NCBI GenBank assembly: GCA_016717005.1
Contig: JADJUF010000037.1
Coordinates: 682,001-746,000, forward strand
Direction: 5' to 3'
DNA: 64,000 nucleotides
DNA from: Myxococcales bacterium
Lineage (GTDB): Bacteria; Myxococcota_A; Polyangia; Haliangiales; Haliangiaceae
Both the position numbers and the translations under genes were made by a program. The notes under the pieces were generated by a model that saw only the letters and a list, made by a program, of their open reading frames with translations, made no database searches and had not been told where the DNA came from. Shown piece by piece: positions 63,401 to 64,000 of this stretch. How positions within the stretch are numbered: the stretch's first letter is position 1; every line of letters starts with the position of its first letter.

Positions 63401-63962
63401 CACCAAGGAGGTGGGCCACGGCACCGGCCTGGGCCTCGCCAGCGTCTTCGGCATCGTCAAGCAGCACCACGGCTGGCTCGAGGTCGAGAGCGTCGTCGGA
63501 CGCGGCACGAAGATGAGCGCCTTCCTCCCCGTCCACGAGGCGTACGCGGCGGAGCCCGTCGAGGCGGCGCCGCGGCCCAGCGCGCGCGGCGGCACCGAGA
63601 CCGTCCTCGTGGTCGAGGACGACGCGGCCCTGCGCCGGTTGATGCGCAGGGCGCTCGAGGCCGGCGGCTACCGCGTGCTCGACGCCGCGGACGGCGTGGC
63701 CGCGCGGGCGGTCTGGCACGCGCACCAGGCGCAGATCGCGCTGGTGATCACCGACCTCGCGATGCCCGGCGGCGTGGGCGGGCGGGAGCTGGCCGCGGGC
63801 CTGCAGCGCGACCAGCCCGGGCTCAAGGTCATCTTCACCTCGGGCTACAGCGAACGGATCGCCGGCGTGGAGCTCCTGCTCGACGCGGGCCAGGCCTTCG
63901 TGCAGAAGCCCTTCGCCACCGACCAGCTGCTCGCGCTGGCGCGGACGCTGCTCGACCCGTGA
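60459..63962 (+). CDS. Multi-PAS hybrid histidine kinase with C-terminal receiver domain
   Basis: 1167 aa. GGAGG at 60448-60452 fixes the start at 60459. About six PAS/PAC sensor modules are chained over residues 20-785 (ARSMPEGLFRALFERSRDLV, LQTILDQSPAMIFAFDLAGR, LERMPIGLVAHGPDSSVRYA, ATVVEQASDTILITDLRGA). The HisKA domain has the phospho-acceptor His 807 in GGVAHDFNNIL, and the ATPase shows MMNLVVNARDAM (N box), NDTGVGI (G1) and TGLGLASVFG (G2). The receiver domain ends the protein with Asp 1099 in LVITDLAMPGG and Lys in VQKPFA. No membrane helices are seen, so it senses in the cytoplasm. No separate response regulator is within the window. Confidence 0.93.
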   Translation: MVDVRTSAVPDPSAAARSMPEGLFRALFERSRDLVFLADLAGNFLDANPAALDLLGYRADEISSHSFGSLLSEDQLPSALQQLRELTTAGHLERLVEYQVRCRDGRSLVLELQPSLVRHEGRPDVVLGIGRDLTARKRAEAAGAEAQRFVQGTLDSLAAHICVLDERGAIIATNAAWDRFAEANGVQVAWPGVSYLAVCDAATGPEQPDAAAFAAGLRAVIDERQQEYSLEYPCHAPTEERWFLGRVTRFAGPAPVRVVVAHEDITELVRIERALREAHARLQTILDQSPAMIFAFDLAGRLILSNHKLEELAGRPAAELLGKRYTDLMPPAIAAERTAQDLEIIRTGQPHTIGHVEDLPQGPRTFITTKFPIHDAGGAIAAICGISTDVTELQGAQARLAEREREVRELLERMPIGLVAHGPDSSVRYANPVAVALLGLSQDAMEARKADDPGWRFVRTDGTRMPPEEYPVSRALASGGHVERLELGICRPALADPVWVQCDAHPHRDQDGQLVQIVVTFFDISERKRSAELLQQRDALHASVLSAMREGLVVRDVDDKVLLANQHAADMLGLPLDQLIGTRAVDPRWRAQHEDGTLLPTDELPSIVTSRTGRPVDNFIMSVDVGDPQRRLLSINSREVLDSADRRTSVVTTFHDITEQRRAAQALTELATVVEQASDTILITDLRGAIVYANPAFERSTGYTRAEALGQNPRLLKSGQQDAAFYRAMWAVLKRGEVWSGSLVNRRKDGTLYEEEATISPVRDPRGTVINYAAVKRDVTRERQLERQFLQAQKLESIGQLAGGVAHDFNNILAVIIMESELAALDDQAPAPLQESMREILAAAQRGAKITRQLLLFSRKEVMQPTRIDLNEILLNVAKMLQRLLREDVHLELHLHSGPLITRADAGMLEQVMMNLVVNARDAMPQGGRIVVETGARKVDAGELQDSPEVAAGRYVWLSVNDTGVGIAPEIIPRIFEPFFTTKEVGHGTGLGLASVFGIVKQHHGWLEVESVVGRGTKMSAFLPVHEAYAAEPVEAAPRPSARGGTETVLVVEDDAALRRLMRRALEAGGYRVLDAADGVAARAVWHAHQAQIALVITDLAMPGGVGGRELAAGLQRDQPGLKVIFTSGYSERIAGVELLLDAGQAFVQKPFATDQLLALARTLLDP

Positions 63963-64000
63963 CGGCGGCGGCGCCCGAACCCGGTGGGGCACGCGCGCCC

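Overview
The window is very GC-rich DNA, densely coding on both strands, and most likely comes from a member of the Myxococcota (a Kofleriaceae/Haliangiales-like relative). This rests on a MYXO-CTERM-type C-terminal tag, Ser/Thr kinases with TPR or TonB-like tails, an AgmX/PglI-type protein, a thrombospondin-3-repeat lipoprotein, a DUF6178-like protein and the overall codon bias. No rRNA, tRNA, CRISPR or complete insertion sequence was found.

Layout. 1-7.4 kb: end of an amidohydrolase gene, then leftward uvrC, rseP, two glycosyltransferases and a 3-hydroxyacyl-CoA dehydrogenase with its own AT-rich promoter. 7.7-8.9 kb: a lipoprotein and a small unknown. 9.2-16.3 kb: a compact three-gene operon coding for a CHAT (caspase-like) protease, a three-helix membrane protein, and a giant fusion of a phospholipase C-type phosphoesterase with a subtilisin-like protease. 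This is the best candidate for an undescribed system, probably a proteolytic, membrane-targeting conflict or cell-death device. 16.3-30.6 kb: mostly housekeeping and envelope genes (PHP hydrolase with sorting tag, YpfJ-type protease, bifunctional PBP with a degenerate metallo-beta-lactamase partner, PilZ, GspC-like, PspA, UppS, CdsA, Ser/Thr kinase). 31.5-34.6 kb: a large AAA/TPR/winged-helix regulator that shares a bipartite promoter-like element with the kinase. 35-41 kb: aldehyde dehydrogenase, ADP-forming acyl-CoA synthetase and DUF6178-like protein. 41-49.3 kb: PLD-like lipoprotein, a lipoprotein paralogue pair, a TPR kinase divergent from an ECF sigma factor, and an unknown. 49.6-57.5 kb: accessory island with a radical SAM gene, a GNAT/RHH toxin-antitoxin pair, an RHS toxin tip with its immunity gene, two DUF4265 proteins, a SUFU-like protein and several decayed copies of the radical SAM 3' end. 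57.7-64 kb: a badly frameshifted TSP3 lipoprotein, an AgmX-type protein and a multi-PAS hybrid histidine kinase.

Two themes cross the window. First, at least seven genes are followed by tandem arrays whose units are copies of that gene's own 3' end, usually including the stop codon. Second, several otherwise intact genes carry single frameshifts, and two G-homopolymer runs sit in garbled context. Part of the disruption may therefore be sequencing or assembly error rather than biology.
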